Source: Novosphingobium sp. KCTC 2891
GTDB taxonomy: Bacteria > Pseudomonadota > Alphaproteobacteria > Sphingomonadales > Sphingomonadaceae
Direction of reading: 5' to 3'
DNA: 64,000 nt
NCBI RefSeq assembly: GCF_025938155.1
Contig: NZ_JAPCZG010000001.1
Location: forward strand, 1-64,000
In this document: one piece after another, positions 35,943 through 44,863 of the stretch
How the letters are laid out: every line of letters begins with the position of its first letter
Position numbering within the stretch: the first letter of the stretch is position 1
Notes under the pieces: model-generated
The model's database searches: none
What the model saw: only the letters and a program-made list of their open reading frames with translations
What the model was told of the DNA's origin: nothing
Position numbers and translations under genes: made by a program

Positions 35943-36920
35943 TCAGCCGACCAGCTGGCGCGGCAGCTTGAACACCATGTGCTCCTCGGCGGTGGTCACC
36001 GTTTCCTCGGTCACGGTGCGCCACTGGGCCACGCGGTCGGCCACCTCGCGCACCAGCAGCTCGGGCGCGGAGGCCCCGGCGGTGAGGCCCAGCGTTGTCA
36101 CGCCGTCGAGCCAGCTTTCCTCGATCTCGCTCGCGCGCTGAATCAGACGCGAGCGCGTGCCCTCGCGCTCGGCCACTTCGACCAGCCGCAGCGAGTTCGA
36201 GCTGTTGGGCGCGCCGATCACCAGCACCAGCTGGCACTTCGCGGCGATGGCTTTCACCGCGGCCTGCCGGTTGGAGGTGGCGTAGCAAATGTCTTCGGCG
36301 CGCGGCCCCACGATCTGCGGGAAGCGCGCCTTCAGCGCCGCGATGATCTCGGCGGTGTCATCGACCGACAGCGTGGTCTGCGTCAGGAACGCGAGCGGCG
36401 TGCCGGCGGGAAAATCCAGCCCGGCCACGTCTGAGACGGTCTCCACCAGCGTGATCGATCCTTCGGGCACCTGGCCCATCGTGCCGATCACTTCGGGGTG
36501 GCCCTTGTGGCCCACGAACAGGATGTGCTTGCCCGCTTCCACCTTGCGCTCGGCCTGGCGGTGGACCTTGCTCACCAGCGGACAGGTCGCGTCGAGCCAG
36601 TCCAGGCCACGCGCCGTGGCGGCCTCGGGCACGATCTTGGGCACGCCGTGCGCGGAAAAGACCACGGGGGCGCCATCGGGCACTTCGTCGAGTTCCTCGA
36701 CGAAAACGGCGCCCTTGGCCTTCAGGCTGTCGACCACGAACTTGTTGTGGACGATCTCGTGCCGCACGAACACGGGGGCACCATACAGATCGATAGCGCG
36801 CTCGACGATCTCGATGGCGCGGTCGACGCCGGCGCAGAAGCCACGCGGCGCTGCGATCAGAAGCTGGAGCGGGGGCTTTGCGGCCATCGGCGCGGCGGAG
36901 TCTGGAAAGCTGGCGTTCAT
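35943..36920 (-). CDS. ispH: 4-hydroxy-3-methylbut-2-enyl diphosphate reductase
   Basis: IspH catalyses the last step of the MEP isoprenoid pathway, reducing HMBPP to IPP and DMAPP. The protein has 325 residues. The three 4Fe-4S cysteines are C29 ([12 protein letters not shown]), C113 ([10 protein letters not shown]) and C212 ([11 protein letters not shown]). The catalytic Glu is E143 ([11 protein letters not shown]), and the substrate His residues are in RHEIVHNK and SAHGVPK. It is the first gene of the ispH-thrB-rnhA unit. An upstream promoter would lie in 36921-37084, shared with a divergent lipoprotein. Confidence 0.97.
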   Translation of the reverse strand: MNASFPDSAAPMAAKPPLQLLIAAPRGFCAGVDRAIEIVERAIDLYGAPVFVRHEIVHNKFVVDSLKAKGAVFVEELDEVPDGAPVVFSAHGVPKIVPEAATARGLDWLDATCPLVSKVHRQAERKVEAGKHILFVGHKGHPEVIGTMGQVPEGSITLVETVSDVAGLDFPAGTPLAFLTQTTLSVDDTAEIIAALKARFPQIVGPRAEDICYATSNRQAAVKAIAAKCQLVLVIGAPNSSNSLRLVEVAEREGTRSRLIQRASEIEESWLDGVTTLGLTAGASAPELLVREVADRVAQWRTVTEETVTTAEEHMVFKLPRQLVG

Positions 36921-37084
36921 CGGCGCCCCCTTAGCAGCGGCGGCGCGTCAGCGGTAGCCCGCTGGCGCCGGGCAGGCCGGTCCGGGCGACCATTGCCGAA
37001 CCCGGCGACGGTGGGTAGAGGTGACGCGCAAGCCCGGTGCCGCATTCGGCGCCGCACGGTTCGTCTATTGAGGAAATTGCGCCC

Positions 37085-37753
37085 ATGATCGCCACGCCCC
37101 GCCGTCTTGCCGTGATCGGCGCTTCCCTGCTGGCGGTCGCGCTTTCCGGTTGCTCGAAGAACAAGGGCGAACTCGTGGTGGACGACAGCGTGGGCGTGAC
37201 CGCGCTGCGCAGCCCGTGCCCGGTGGTGGCGATCCCCGAGATGACCGGCGACGTCACGCTCTTCTCGGTGCCCGGCCGCACCGATTCGGCAGCCATCGAC
37301 GTGACGGCGGCGATCACCAACCTGCGCAGCACCTGCAACGATGCGGCCGGCGAGCCGAAGCTCTATACCGAGGCGACGTTCGACGTGCTTGCCCGCCGCG
37401 CCGACACCCGCGGCGCACGCCATGTCGACCTGCCCTATTTCAGCACCGTTGTGCGCGGGGGCAACGCCGTGATCTCGAAGCGGATCGGCACCATCGGCAT
37501 CGATTTCGCCGACGGGCAGGAACGCGCCAGCGCGCAGGGCCGCGCCGGGTCCTATGTCGATCGCACCGAGGCGACTCTGCCCAAGCCGATCCGCGATCGC
37601 CTGTCGAAGAAGCGCCGCGCCGGCGATCCCGATGCCGCCGTCGACCCGTTGGCCCAGCCGGACGTGAAGGCCGCGCTCGCCAGGGCCAGCTTCGAACTGC
37701 TCGTGGGCTTCCAGCTGACCAACGACCAGCTCGCCTACAACGCCACCCGCTAA
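37085..37753 (+). CDS. Predicted lipoprotein of unknown function
   Basis: This is a 222-residue protein with a signal peptide and lipobox (LLAVALSGCSKNKG), so it is probably tethered to the envelope. The mature part contains PCPVVAIPEMTGDVTLFSV, AAITNLRSTCND and LPYFSTVVRGGN. The C-terminus (ARASFELLVGFQLTNDQLAYN) is conserved-looking. No enzymatic motif is visible. Homologues of this kind occur beside argS in sphingomonads; the role is unknown. The ATG at 37085 was chosen for the signal peptide. Confidence 0.8.
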   Translation: MIATPRRLAVIGASLLAVALSGCSKNKGELVVDDSVGVTALRSPCPVVAIPEMTGDVTLFSVPGRTDSAAIDVTAAITNLRSTCNDAAGEPKLYTEATFDVLARRADTRGARHVDLPYFSTVVRGGNAVISKRIGTIGIDFADGQERASAQGRAGSYVDRTEATLPKPIRDRLSKKRRAGDPDAAVDPLAQPDVKAALARASFELLVGFQLTNDQLAYNATR

Positions 37754-37832
37754 GGCCGCGGGCCCGGCGAGCGGGCCAGCCGCACAAGCGCATGGTGGCG
37801 CTTTGGCTCAAGGTCCGCTAACGGCCCGTCCC

Positions 37833-39581
37833 ATGACGAGCCACACCATTCCGCTGTTCGCCGAAATCGCGAACGTTATCGACGCCGCGCTCGATGCGCT
37901 CGAAACCGCTGGCACGCTGCCTGCCGGCCTGCCGCGCGGTGCGGTGACGTGCGAGCCGCCGCGCGATCCCAGCCATGGCGACATGGCCACCAACGCCGCG
38001 ATGGTGCTGGCCAAGCCCGCCGGCACCAATCCGCGCGCGCTGGCCACCGCGCTGGTCGATGAGCTGACGAAGGACGCGCGCGTCACCTCTGCGGAAATCG
38101 CCGGCCCCGGCTTCATCAACCTGCGCCTCGCGCCCGCCGCGTGGATCGACGAACTGGCGCTGATCGCGCGCGCCGCCAACGACTATGGCCGCTCGGGCAT
38201 GGGCGGCGGCAGCGTGGTCAATGTCGAATATGTTTCGGCCAACCCGACCGGCCCCATGCACATGGGCCACTGCCGCGGCGCGGTGGTGGGCGATGCGCTG
38301 GCTGCGCTGCTCGAATATGCCGGGCACGAGGTCATCCGCGAATATTACGTCAACGACGCCGGCGCGCAGGTCGACGTGCTCGCGCGGTCGGCGCACATCC
38401 GGTACCGCGAGGCGCTGGGCGAGGCCGTGGGCGAGATTCCCGAAGGCCTCTATCCGGGCGACTATCTGGTTCCTGTGGGACAGACGCTCGCCGCCGAATT
38501 CGGGGACAAGTACGCCGCCGCGCCGGAAGCCGAATGGCTCGTGCTGTTCCGCGAGAAGGCTGTTGCCGCGATGCTGGTGATGATCCGCTCGGATCTCGCG
38601 CTGCTGGGCATCCACCACGACCTGTTCAGCTCCGAAGCCGAGCTTCAGGCATCGGGCAAGGTCGATGCGGCCGAAGCCTGGCTGCGCGCCCACGATCTCG
38701 TCTACGACGGGTTGCTTGAGGCACCCAAGGGCAAGACGCTCGAGGACTGGGAGCCGGTGGAGCTGCCCCTGTTCCGCTCGACGAAGTTCGGCGACGATCA
38801 GGATCGCCCGATCAAGAAGTCGAACGGCGCGTGGACCTATTTCGGTGCCGATCTCGCCTATCACTTCCAGAAGGCGCAGACCGCCGACGCGCTTGTCGAT
38901 ATCTGGGGCGCCGACCATGCCGGCACGGTCAAGCGGATCAAGGCTGCCGTTGCCGCGCTGACCGGCGCGGAGGGCAAGCCCAAGCCCTTCGAGGTCAAGC
39001 TGGTGCAGATGGTCCAGCTGCTGCGCGATGGCCAGCCGGTCAAGATGTCGAAGCGCGCGGGCACGTTCGTGACGCTGGCCGATGTCGTGCGCGAAGTGGG
39101 CAAGGACGTGGTGCGTTTCACCATGCTCACCCGCAAGCCCGACGCGCAGATGGACTTCGACTTCGCCAAGGTGGTCGAGGCGAGCAAGGACAACCCGGTG
39201 TTCTATGTGCAGTATGCCCACGCGCGCATCTGCTCGACCCTGCGCAAGGGCGCGGCCGAGGGCTTCGGCCCGTCGGATGCGAACCTGCCGCTGCTGGGCG
39301 AAGAGGAACTGGGCGTGATCAAGCTCGCCGCGCAGTTCCCGCGCGTGGTCGAAGGCGCTGCCGCCGCGCGCGAGCCGCACCGCGTGGCCTTCTTCCTCGC
39401 CGATCTGGCCGCCGCGTTCCATGCTTTCTGGAACGTGGGCAATGATCGGCCGGACAAGCGGTTCATTGTGGCACAGGATGCCCGCCTGACCGAGGCACGC
39501 CTTTTCCTCGCCGCGCAAATCGGGCAGGTAGTCCGCAATGGCCTCGCCCTGCTCGGGGTGGAGGCCGCCGAGGAGCTTTGA
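37833..39581 (+). CDS. argS: Arginyl-tRNA synthetase
   Basis: ArgRS charges tRNA-Arg. The protein has 582 residues of class I. It contains the N-terminal Arg-tRNA synthetase domain, the HIGH motif as HMGH (about residue 143, within ANPTGPMHMGHCRGAVVGD) and the KMSKS motif as KMSKR (about residue 404). A DALR-type anticodon-binding domain closes the protein (VEGAAAAREPHRVAFFLADL). ATG at 37833 matches the family start. The SPOR protein gene begins 4 bp after the argS stop, so the genes form an operon. Confidence 0.97.
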   Translation: MTSHTIPLFAEIANVIDAALDALETAGTLPAGLPRGAVTCEPPRDPSHGDMATNAAMVLAKPAGTNPRALATALVDELTKDARVTSAEIAGPGFINLRLAPAAWIDELALIARAANDYGRSGMGGGSVVNVEYVSANPTGPMHMGHCRGAVVGDALAALLEYAGHEVIREYYVNDAGAQVDVLARSAHIRYREALGEAVGEIPEGLYPGDYLVPVGQTLAAEFGDKYAAAPEAEWLVLFREKAVAAMLVMIRSDLALLGIHHDLFSSEAELQASGKVDAAEAWLRAHDLVYDGLLEAPKGKTLEDWEPVELPLFRSTKFGDDQDRPIKKSNGAWTYFGADLAYHFQKAQTADALVDIWGADHAGTVKRIKAAVAALTGAEGKPKPFEVKLVQMVQLLRDGQPVKMSKRAGTFVTLADVVREVGKDVVRFTMLTRKPDAQMDFDFAKVVEASKDNPVFYVQYAHARICSTLRKGAAEGFGPSDANLPLLGEEELGVIKLAAQFPRVVEGAAAAREPHRVAFFLADLAAAFHAFWNVGNDRPDKRFIVAQDARLTEARLFLAAQIGQVVRNGLALLGVEAAEEL

Positions 39582-39585
39582 CGCG

Positions 39586-40389
39586 ATGGTAAATGGGGTG
39601 AACGGGGCAAGTGGGGCCGGAAACGGCCTGCACAACGACTGGGACGAGCATCTGCCCGAGGATGAGCCGCTGGAAGCCGGGCCGAATGCCGCGCGCCCGG
39701 GCGATCCCACCCCGTTCGACGAAGATCACCGCGCTTCGGCCGATCGGCTCGCGCTCGGCGACGAGGAACGGTTGCCGTGGCTGGAAAGCGCCGACGATGT
39801 CGATCTTGACGAGCCGCTGGCCGATAACGGCCGGCTGGTCGGCTTCGGCGTGCTCGCCGTGATCCTGCTCGCCGTGATCGTTGGCGCGATCTACTGGGCC
39901 TCGCACCGCGCCAGCGCGCCGGCGCAGGCTGATGGCAGCCTGATCGAGGCGAGCAAGGAACCCTACAAGATCGCGCCCAAGGAGCCGGGTGGAAAGACCT
40001 TCCAGGGCACCGGCGATTCGAGCTTCACCGTCAGCGATGGTGGCCGTCCGGTTGCCAACATCGCGGGCAGCACGGCACCAGCGCCGACGCCGTCGGCAGC
40101 ACCCAAGCCCGCGCCTTCGGCCAGTGCGGCCCCGGCACCCGCGCCTGCGCCCAGCGGCATTGGCGTCCAGATCGGCGCTTTTTCCAGCAGCGCCGCCGCG
40201 GAAGCCGCGTGGAGCAAGCTGTCCACCACGCACGAGGCGCTCAAGGGCCTGAACCACCGCGTTGTCGAAGGCCGCGCGGACATCGGCACCGTCTATCGCC
40301 TCCAGGCGCTCGCCGGGGATGTGGGCGCCGCCAATACGCTGTGCGGCACGCTCCAGTCGGGCGGCCTGAAGTGCCAGGTGAAGCGCTGA
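39586..40389 (+). CDS. SPOR-domain protein with one membrane segment
   Basis: This 267-residue protein has an acidic cytoplasmic N-terminal part (residues 1-85) and a single membrane segment (about LVGFGVLAVILLAVIVGAIY). A Pro/Ala linker then leads to a C-terminal SPOR domain (about 190-267: GVQIGAFSSSAAAEAAWSKL, GTVYRLQALAGDVGAANTLC). SPOR domains bind glycan strands lacking stem peptides at division sites, so a role in septal peptidoglycan remodelling is likely. It follows argS by 4 bp and is upstream of nagZ. Confidence 0.9.
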   Translation: MVNGVNGASGAGNGLHNDWDEHLPEDEPLEAGPNAARPGDPTPFDEDHRASADRLALGDEERLPWLESADDVDLDEPLADNGRLVGFGVLAVILLAVIVGAIYWASHRASAPAQADGSLIEASKEPYKIAPKEPGGKTFQGTGDSSFTVSDGGRPVANIAGSTAPAPTPSAAPKPAPSASAAPAPAPAPSGIGVQIGAFSSSAAAEAAWSKLSTTHEALKGLNHRVVEGRADIGTVYRLQALAGDVGAANTLCGTLQSGGLKCQVKR

Positions 40390-40400
40390 CCTGACCTGAT

Positions 40401-40484
40401 CCTCCCCGTTGGCGCAAAGGCGCGGATGGGGAGGTGGCAGCCGCGGCAAGCGGCTGACGGAGGGGCGGGGGCTTTTCCCCCGCC
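40401..40484. repeat. Triple-hairpin intergenic repeat
   Basis: Three consecutive inverted repeats occur: CCTCCCC/GGGGAGG (40401-40407, 40428-40434), CAGCCGC/GCGGCTG (40438-40444, 40450-40456) and GGCGGGGG/CCCCCGCC around CTTTT (40464-40471, 40477-40484). The pattern resembles the GGGGAGGTGGCAGCCGC-type intergenic palindromes common in sphingomonad genomes. It may act as a terminator after the SPOR gene or as a REP-like element. Confidence 0.6.
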
Positions 40485-40535
40485 AACGCCCCGGTCGCCC
40501 TTGCCAAACCGCCGTAAATCCGCGATTCTCCGGCC

Positions 40536-41552
40536 ATGCTACCGGCGATCTTCGGCCTTTCCGGACTGGCCCTCACCGATGACGAGCGTGCCTTCTTCCG
40601 CGATGCGGACCCGGCGGGCTACATCCTGTTTGGCCGCAACGTCGAAAGCCGCGCGCAGCTGCGCGCGCTGACCGACGAACTGCGCGCGCTCCATGGACGG
40701 GACCGCACGTTCATCTCCATCGACCAGGAAGGCGGCCGTGTCGCACGGATGAAACCGCCGGTCTGGGCGGCCTATCCGCCGGGCGAACGCTTCGACCGGC
40801 TCTATGACCTGGCCCCAGCCAGCGCGATCGAAGCGGCGCGCGCCAATGCCGAGGCGTTGGGGCTGGACCTTGCCGAGGCGGGGATCTCGGTCGACTGCCT
40901 GCCTTTGCTCGATGTCCGCCAGCCGGGTGCGCACGACGTGATCGGCGACCGTGCGCTGGGCTGCGAGCCGCTGCGGGTCGCAGCGTTGGGCCGCGCCACG
41001 CTCGACGGGCTGGCGCGCGCCGGAGTGGCGGGCGTGGTCAAGCATATGCCCGGCCACGGCCGCGCGCTTGCCGACAGCCACAAGCAGCTGCCCACCGTCA
41101 CCGCCTCCGCCGACGAGCTGGAGCTCGATCTGGCGCCCTTCCGCACGCTGAAGGATGCGGCGATCGCGATGACCGCACACGTGCGCTACACCGCGTGGGA
41201 TGCGCAGAACCCCGCGACCCAGTCGCCTTTCGTGATCGACGAGATCATCCGCAAGGCCATCGGCTTTGGCGGCCTGCTGCTCACCGACGATCTCGATATG
41301 CAGGCACTGGACGGCACCGTGCCCGAACGCGCGGCGCGCGCGCAGGCGGCGGGATGCGATCTGGCGCTCAACTGCTGGGCGAAAATGGACGACATGGTCG
41401 GCATTGCCCGCGCGCTTGCATCGATGAGCGCGGAAACGCGGGTCCGACTGGACCGCGCGCTCGCGCCCACCGCACCGTTCGACGGACCGGCCGACCTCGG
41501 CAAGCAGGCGGCGCTGGCCGAAAAGCGCGACCGGCTGCTCGCACTGGCATGA
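40536..41552 (+). CDS. nagZ: Beta-N-acetylhexosaminidase NagZ
   Basis: NagZ removes GlcNAc from muropeptides during cell-wall recycling in the cytoplasm. The protein has 338 residues of GH3 and no signal peptide. Motifs are GYILFGRNV, FISIDQEGGRVARM, VVKHMPGHGRALADSHK with the His/Asp dyad, and the nucleophile region LLTDDLDMQAL (near residue 250). The ATG at 40536 fits the family. It is followed after 10 bp by scpA. Confidence 0.95.
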   Translation: MLPAIFGLSGLALTDDERAFFRDADPAGYILFGRNVESRAQLRALTDELRALHGRDRTFISIDQEGGRVARMKPPVWAAYPPGERFDRLYDLAPASAIEAARANAEALGLDLAEAGISVDCLPLLDVRQPGAHDVIGDRALGCEPLRVAALGRATLDGLARAGVAGVVKHMPGHGRALADSHKQLPTVTASADELELDLAPFRTLKDAAIAMTAHVRYTAWDAQNPATQSPFVIDEIIRKAIGFGGLLLTDDLDMQALDGTVPERAARAQAAGCDLALNCWAKMDDMVGIARALASMSAETRVRLDRALAPTAPFDGPADLGKQAALAEKRDRLLALA

Positions 41553-41562
41553 CAGCCGCGGG

Positions 41563-42402
41563 ATGATGGACGACGTCGCCCCCGCCAACCTCCCAGTCCC
41601 CAGCCTGTTCGACGGCGACGAGGCATGGGACGGCCTGCCTTCCGGCGGCGCGGCGGGCGGTGAAGGCGGCGCGCTCTATCTTGAGCTGGAAGGGTGGGAA
41701 GGGCCGCTCGACTTGCTGCTCGACCTTGCGCGGCGGCAGAAGGTGGACCTGCGCACGATTTCGATCCTCGATCTGGTCGACCAGTATCTCGGATATATCA
41801 ACCAGGCCGAGGCGCTGCGGCTGGAACTGGCCGCCGACTACCTCGTGATGGCGGCGTGGCTGGCCTATCTCAAATCGCTGCTGCTGCTGCCGCGCGATCC
41901 GGAAATGCAGCCCAGTCCGGAAGAACTGGCGCTCAAGCTGCAATTGCGGTTGCAGCGGCTGGGCGCGATGCGCGAGGCGGGGGCGCGGCTGATGGCGCGC
42001 GACCGGCTGGGGCGCGATGTCTTCGCGCGGGGTGCGCCCGAGGGGCTGCGCGTTGATCGCCGGAACCGCTGGCAGTGCGAGCTGTTCGACGTGATCCAGG
42101 CCTATGGCACGGTCAAGGCGCGCACAGTCCCGGTGGTGCACATGGTGCGCGAGCGGCCGGTGATGACGCTGGAATCCGCGCTTTCGCGCGTTGGGGCCAT
42201 GCTCGGCACTTCGCTCGAATGGCGCGAGCTGCGCAGTTTCCTGCCGTCCGGCGAAGGGGAGGGGTGGGACAACCCGCAACTGCGCCGTTCCGCGCTCGCT
42301 TCCAGCTTCGTCGCCGCGCTGGAACTTGCCAAGCAGGGCAAGGCCGAACTGGTGCAGGACGAGATCTTCGGTCCGTTGCTGCTGCGTGCGGTGGCGGCGT
42401 GA
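41563..42402 (+). CDS. scpA: Segregation and condensation protein A
   Basis: ScpA is the kleisin of the SMC-ScpAB condensin complex. The protein has 279 residues. The N-terminal region contains GWEGPLDLLLDLARRQKVDL (family hallmark), SILDLVDQYLGYI and ADYLVMAAWLAYLKSLLLLP. The C-terminal winged-helix ends SSFVAALELAKQGKAEL. The smc gene is not in this window. It overlaps scpB by 4 bp (GTGA), so the two are translationally coupled. A second ATG immediately follows the first. Confidence 0.95.
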   Translation: MMDDVAPANLPVPSLFDGDEAWDGLPSGGAAGGEGGALYLELEGWEGPLDLLLDLARRQKVDLRTISILDLVDQYLGYINQAEALRLELAADYLVMAAWLAYLKSLLLLPRDPEMQPSPEELALKLQLRLQRLGAMREAGARLMARDRLGRDVFARGAPEGLRVDRRNRWQCELFDVIQAYGTVKARTVPVVHMVRERPVMTLESALSRVGAMLGTSLEWRELRSFLPSGEGEGWDNPQLRRSALASSFVAALELAKQGKAELVQDEIFGPLLLRAVAA

Positions 42403-43004
42403 GCGCGCCCGATGATCTGGTCCGCGCGGTGGAGGCGACGCTGTTCGCGGCGGACAGGCCCTTGAGCGTGGACGAGATTTCCCGGCATCTTGGCGGTGCG
42501 TCGGTGCGGGGCGCGCTGGCCGAATTGCAGGCGCACTATGCCGGGCGCGGCGTCGAACTGGTCGAGCGCGGCGGGCGGTGGCATTTTCAGACCGCCGGCG
42601 ATCTGGCGCACCTGTTGCGCCGCGAGAAGGAGGACGTGCGCCGTCTATCGCGCGCGGCGACCGAGGCGCTGGCGATCATCGCCTATCACGAGCCGGTCAG
42701 CCGTGCCGAGATCGAGGCGATCCGCGGCGTGCAAACTGCCAGGGGCACGCTCGACGTGCTGATGGAGGCGGGCTGGGTGCGGATCGCGGGACGGCGCGAG
42801 GTGCCGGGGCGGCCGACGATCTATGCCACGACGGGCGAATTCCTCGCGCATTTCGGCCTTTCTTCGCGCCGCGACCTGCCGGGAATCGAGGAATTGCGCG
42901 CCGCTGGCCTGCTCGACCCGGTGGACGACGCCTTTGCCGTATTGACGGGAGGCATGGAGGACGACAGGGGCGGCAGCGCCGATGGGGAAGATGAATCTTC
43001 CTGA
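42399..43004 (+). CDS. scpB: Segregation and condensation protein B
   Basis: ScpB is the dimeric winged-helix partner that binds ScpA. The protein has 201 residues. Key segments are LVRAVEATLFAADRPLSVDE, GRWHFQTAGDLAHLL, SRAATEALAIIAYHEPVSR, IEAIRGVQTARGTLDVLME and GRPTIYATTGEFLAHFGLSS. The start is GTG at 42399, overlapping the scpA stop. It is followed by tatA after 55 bp; that scpB-tatA order is usual in alphaproteobacteria. Confidence 0.95.
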   Translation: MSAPDDLVRAVEATLFAADRPLSVDEISRHLGGASVRGALAELQAHYAGRGVELVERGGRWHFQTAGDLAHLLRREKEDVRRLSRAATEALAIIAYHEPVSRAEIEAIRGVQTARGTLDVLMEAGWVRIAGRREVPGRPTIYATTGEFLAHFGLSSRRDLPGIEELRAAGLLDPVDDAFAVLTGGMEDDRGGSADGEDESS

Positions 43005-43059
43005 CTTGCTGGCAGTTTGCCTCGGCATGTCCTATCTGTAGGACGAAGGAGAATTTACG

Positions 43060-43308
43060 ATGGGTGGCCTTTCCCTACCGCACCTGATCATCCTGGCGCT
43101 GGTGGTTCTGATCCTGTTCGGCCGTGGTCGCATTTCCGAAATGATGGGCGATTTCGGCAAGGGAATCAAAAGCTTCAAGCAGGGCATGAACGAGGAAACC
43201 GATCGTCCGGTGGTTCCGCCCTCGGCGCAGATTCCGCAGCAGGCACCGCCGCCGGCCGCGCCCGTGCAGACCCCTGCCGATCCGCAGAACACCAACGGAA
43301 ACGCCTGA
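43060..43308 (+). CDS. tatA: Sec-independent translocase protein TatA
   Basis: TatA builds the pore that exports folded proteins with a twin-arginine signal. The protein has 82 residues: a short N-terminal membrane helix ([15 protein letters not shown]), the FG motif in [10 protein letters not shown], an amphipathic helix ([15 protein letters not shown]) and a Pro/Ala-rich disordered tail. The N-terminus reads MGGLSLPHL, as usual for alphaproteobacterial TatA. It is first of the tatABC operon. Confidence 0.96.
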   Translation: MGGLSLPHLIILALVVLILFGRGRISEMMGDFGKGIKSFKQGMNEETDRPVVPPSAQIPQQAPPPAAPVQTPADPQNTNGNA

Positions 43309-43333
43309 TTTCGTCCGCTTTCCGGGGTAGCCG

Positions 43334-43753
43334 ATGTTCGATATAGCACCTTCGGAGCTGTTGTTGGTGGTCATTGTGGCGATCGTGGTGATCGGCCCGA
43401 AGGACCTGCCGCTGGCCTTGCGCACGGCGGGCCGATGGATCGGCAAGATCCGCCGCGTTTCCAATCACTTCCGTTCCGGCATCGAGAACATGATCCGCGA
43501 AGCGGAGCTGGAGGAGATGGAACGCAAGTGGAAGGAGCAGAACGCGGCGATCATGTCCGCGCATCCCGGCACCGATCCTGCCGCCGGCCAGACGCCGGAC
43601 GCTGCTGCGGACCAGAATAGCGTTCCCGTTCAATCGGTTGCGCCTGAACTGGCGCCGCACGCGCCGACCGACCCGAACCATACCCGAACGACACCTGACG
43701 GCACCGAAAGCGCGCCGGACACCACCGGCCGACACCCGGCGGCGCCCCGATGA
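43334..43753 (+). CDS. tatB: Sec-independent translocase protein TatB
   Basis: TatB forms the receptor with TatC. The protein has 139 residues with an N-terminal membrane helix (ELLLVVIVAIVVI), the conserved GPKDLP turn, and an amphipathic helix (ALRTAGRWIGKIRRVSNHFR). A charged segment is followed by a Pro/Thr/Ala-rich C-terminal tail. Its N-terminus MFDIAPSELL is the TatB signature. It overlaps tatC by 4 bp (ATGA). Confidence 0.96.
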   Translation: MFDIAPSELLLVVIVAIVVIGPKDLPLALRTAGRWIGKIRRVSNHFRSGIENMIREAELEEMERKWKEQNAAIMSAHPGTDPAAGQTPDAAADQNSVPVQSVAPELAPHAPTDPNHTRTTPDGTESAPDTTGRHPAAPR

Positions 43754-44580
43754 TCGCGCCCGTGATCAAGGATCTGGACGAGACCCAGGCACCGTTGCTC
43801 GATCACCTGCTCGAGCTGCGCACCCGGCTGCTGCGCTGCGTCTACGCGCTCGCGATCGCATCGGCGGCTAGCTATTATTTCGTCGACCAGATCCTTGCGA
43901 TCCTGGTCCATCCGCTGTCGGCCGCGTTCCCGGACGGGCATGGCAAGCTGATCTACACCAAGCTCTATTCGGCGTTCTTCGTGAACCTGAAGGTGGCGCT
44001 GTTTTCGGGCTTCCTGTTCAGCTTCCCGGTGGTGGCCAACCAGCTGTGGGCCTTCGTGGCGCCGGGGCTGTATGCGCGCGAGAAGAAGGCGTTCCTGCCG
44101 TTCCTGGTGGCGACGCCGGTGCTGTTCGCGATGGGCGCAAGCCTGGCCTACTTCATCGTCATGCCGACCGCGTTCAAGTGGTTCATCGGCTTCCAGGGCG
44201 ACAAGGGCGGGTTGCAGTTGGAAGCGTTGCCGGGGATCGAGGAATACCTCAGCCTCGTCATGCAGTTCATCCTCGCCTTCGGGGTGAGCTTCCTGCTGCC
44301 GGTGCTGCTGATGCTGCTCAACCGCGCGGGCATCGTCACGCGGGCGCAGCTGGTGGGCGCGCGGCGCTATGTCGTCGTCGGGATCACGGCGGTGGCCGCA
44401 GTGATCACTCCGCCGGACGTGGTTTCCCAGCTGATGCTGGCGATCCCGTTGCTGGTGCTGTTCGAGGGAACGCTGGTGGTGATGCGCTTTGTCGAGCGCG
44501 CCGACGCCAAGGCGAAGGCCGAGGAGGAAGCGGCAGCGGCTTCCGCTGCGGCGGAGGGGCCGACTTCGCTGGTCCCCTGA
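43750..44580 (+). CDS. tatC: Sec-independent translocase protein TatC
   Basis: TatC is the polytopic core receptor for twin-arginine signal peptides. The protein has 276 residues and six membrane segments. The family motifs include LLDHLLELRTRLLR near the N-terminus (with the signal-binding Glu), SFPVVANQLWAFVAPGLY, FLPFLVATPVLFAMGASLAY and ITPPDVVSQLMLAIPLLVLFEG. The tail is Ala/Glu-rich. It ends the operon; a terminator-like hairpin lies at 44674. Confidence 0.97.
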   Translation: MIAPVIKDLDETQAPLLDHLLELRTRLLRCVYALAIASAASYYFVDQILAILVHPLSAAFPDGHGKLIYTKLYSAFFVNLKVALFSGFLFSFPVVANQLWAFVAPGLYAREKKAFLPFLVATPVLFAMGASLAYFIVMPTAFKWFIGFQGDKGGLQLEALPGIEEYLSLVMQFILAFGVSFLLPVLLMLLNRAGIVTRAQLVGARRYVVVGITAVAAVITPPDVVSQLMLAIPLLVLFEGTLVVMRFVERADAKAKAEEEAAAASAAAEGPTSLVP

Positions 44581-44612
44581 TTTTACGAGCCTTGCCCTGA
44601 CTTGGTGCGTGT

Positions 44613-44626
44613 CCTTCGGCAGGCTC
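44613..44626 (+). repeat. REP-like motif, degenerate copy
   Basis: CCTTCGGCAGGCTC matches 13 of 14 bases of CCTTCGACAGGCTC at 46638-46651. Both copies are on the plus strand and they lie on either side of the amidohydrolase gene. The motif belongs to a REP-like class seen widely in proteobacteria; this copy is short and degenerate. Confidence 0.4.
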
Positions 44627-44673
44627 TGCTCATGGGCATGAGGCTTTACCGAGACATTTCCTGACAAAGCGAA

Positions 44674-44697
44674 GGCGGGAGCGCTGGCGCTCCCGCC
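44674..44697. terminator. Hairpin between tatC and the convergent amidohydrolase gene
   Basis: GGCGGGAGCG (44674-44683) pairs perfectly with CGCTCCCGCC (44688-44697) around CTGG, followed by TCTTG. It lies in the otherwise empty 44581-44863 gap between convergent genes, so it may end either transcript. I see no gene in the rest of this 283-bp gap. Confidence 0.6.
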
Positions 44698-44863
44698 TCT
44701 TGAATGACTGGATTCGATCCGGACCGGTGCCAGTGAGGCCTGAGGGGGGTGGTCCCACCAGAACCGGACCCGGACGCGACGGGGAAAAGGTGTACGCCTG
44801 AAAAGTCCCGCCGCAACGCAGCTCGGGGCATCGCAGACCCCCCTTGCCTTCCGCGTCGGGGTG

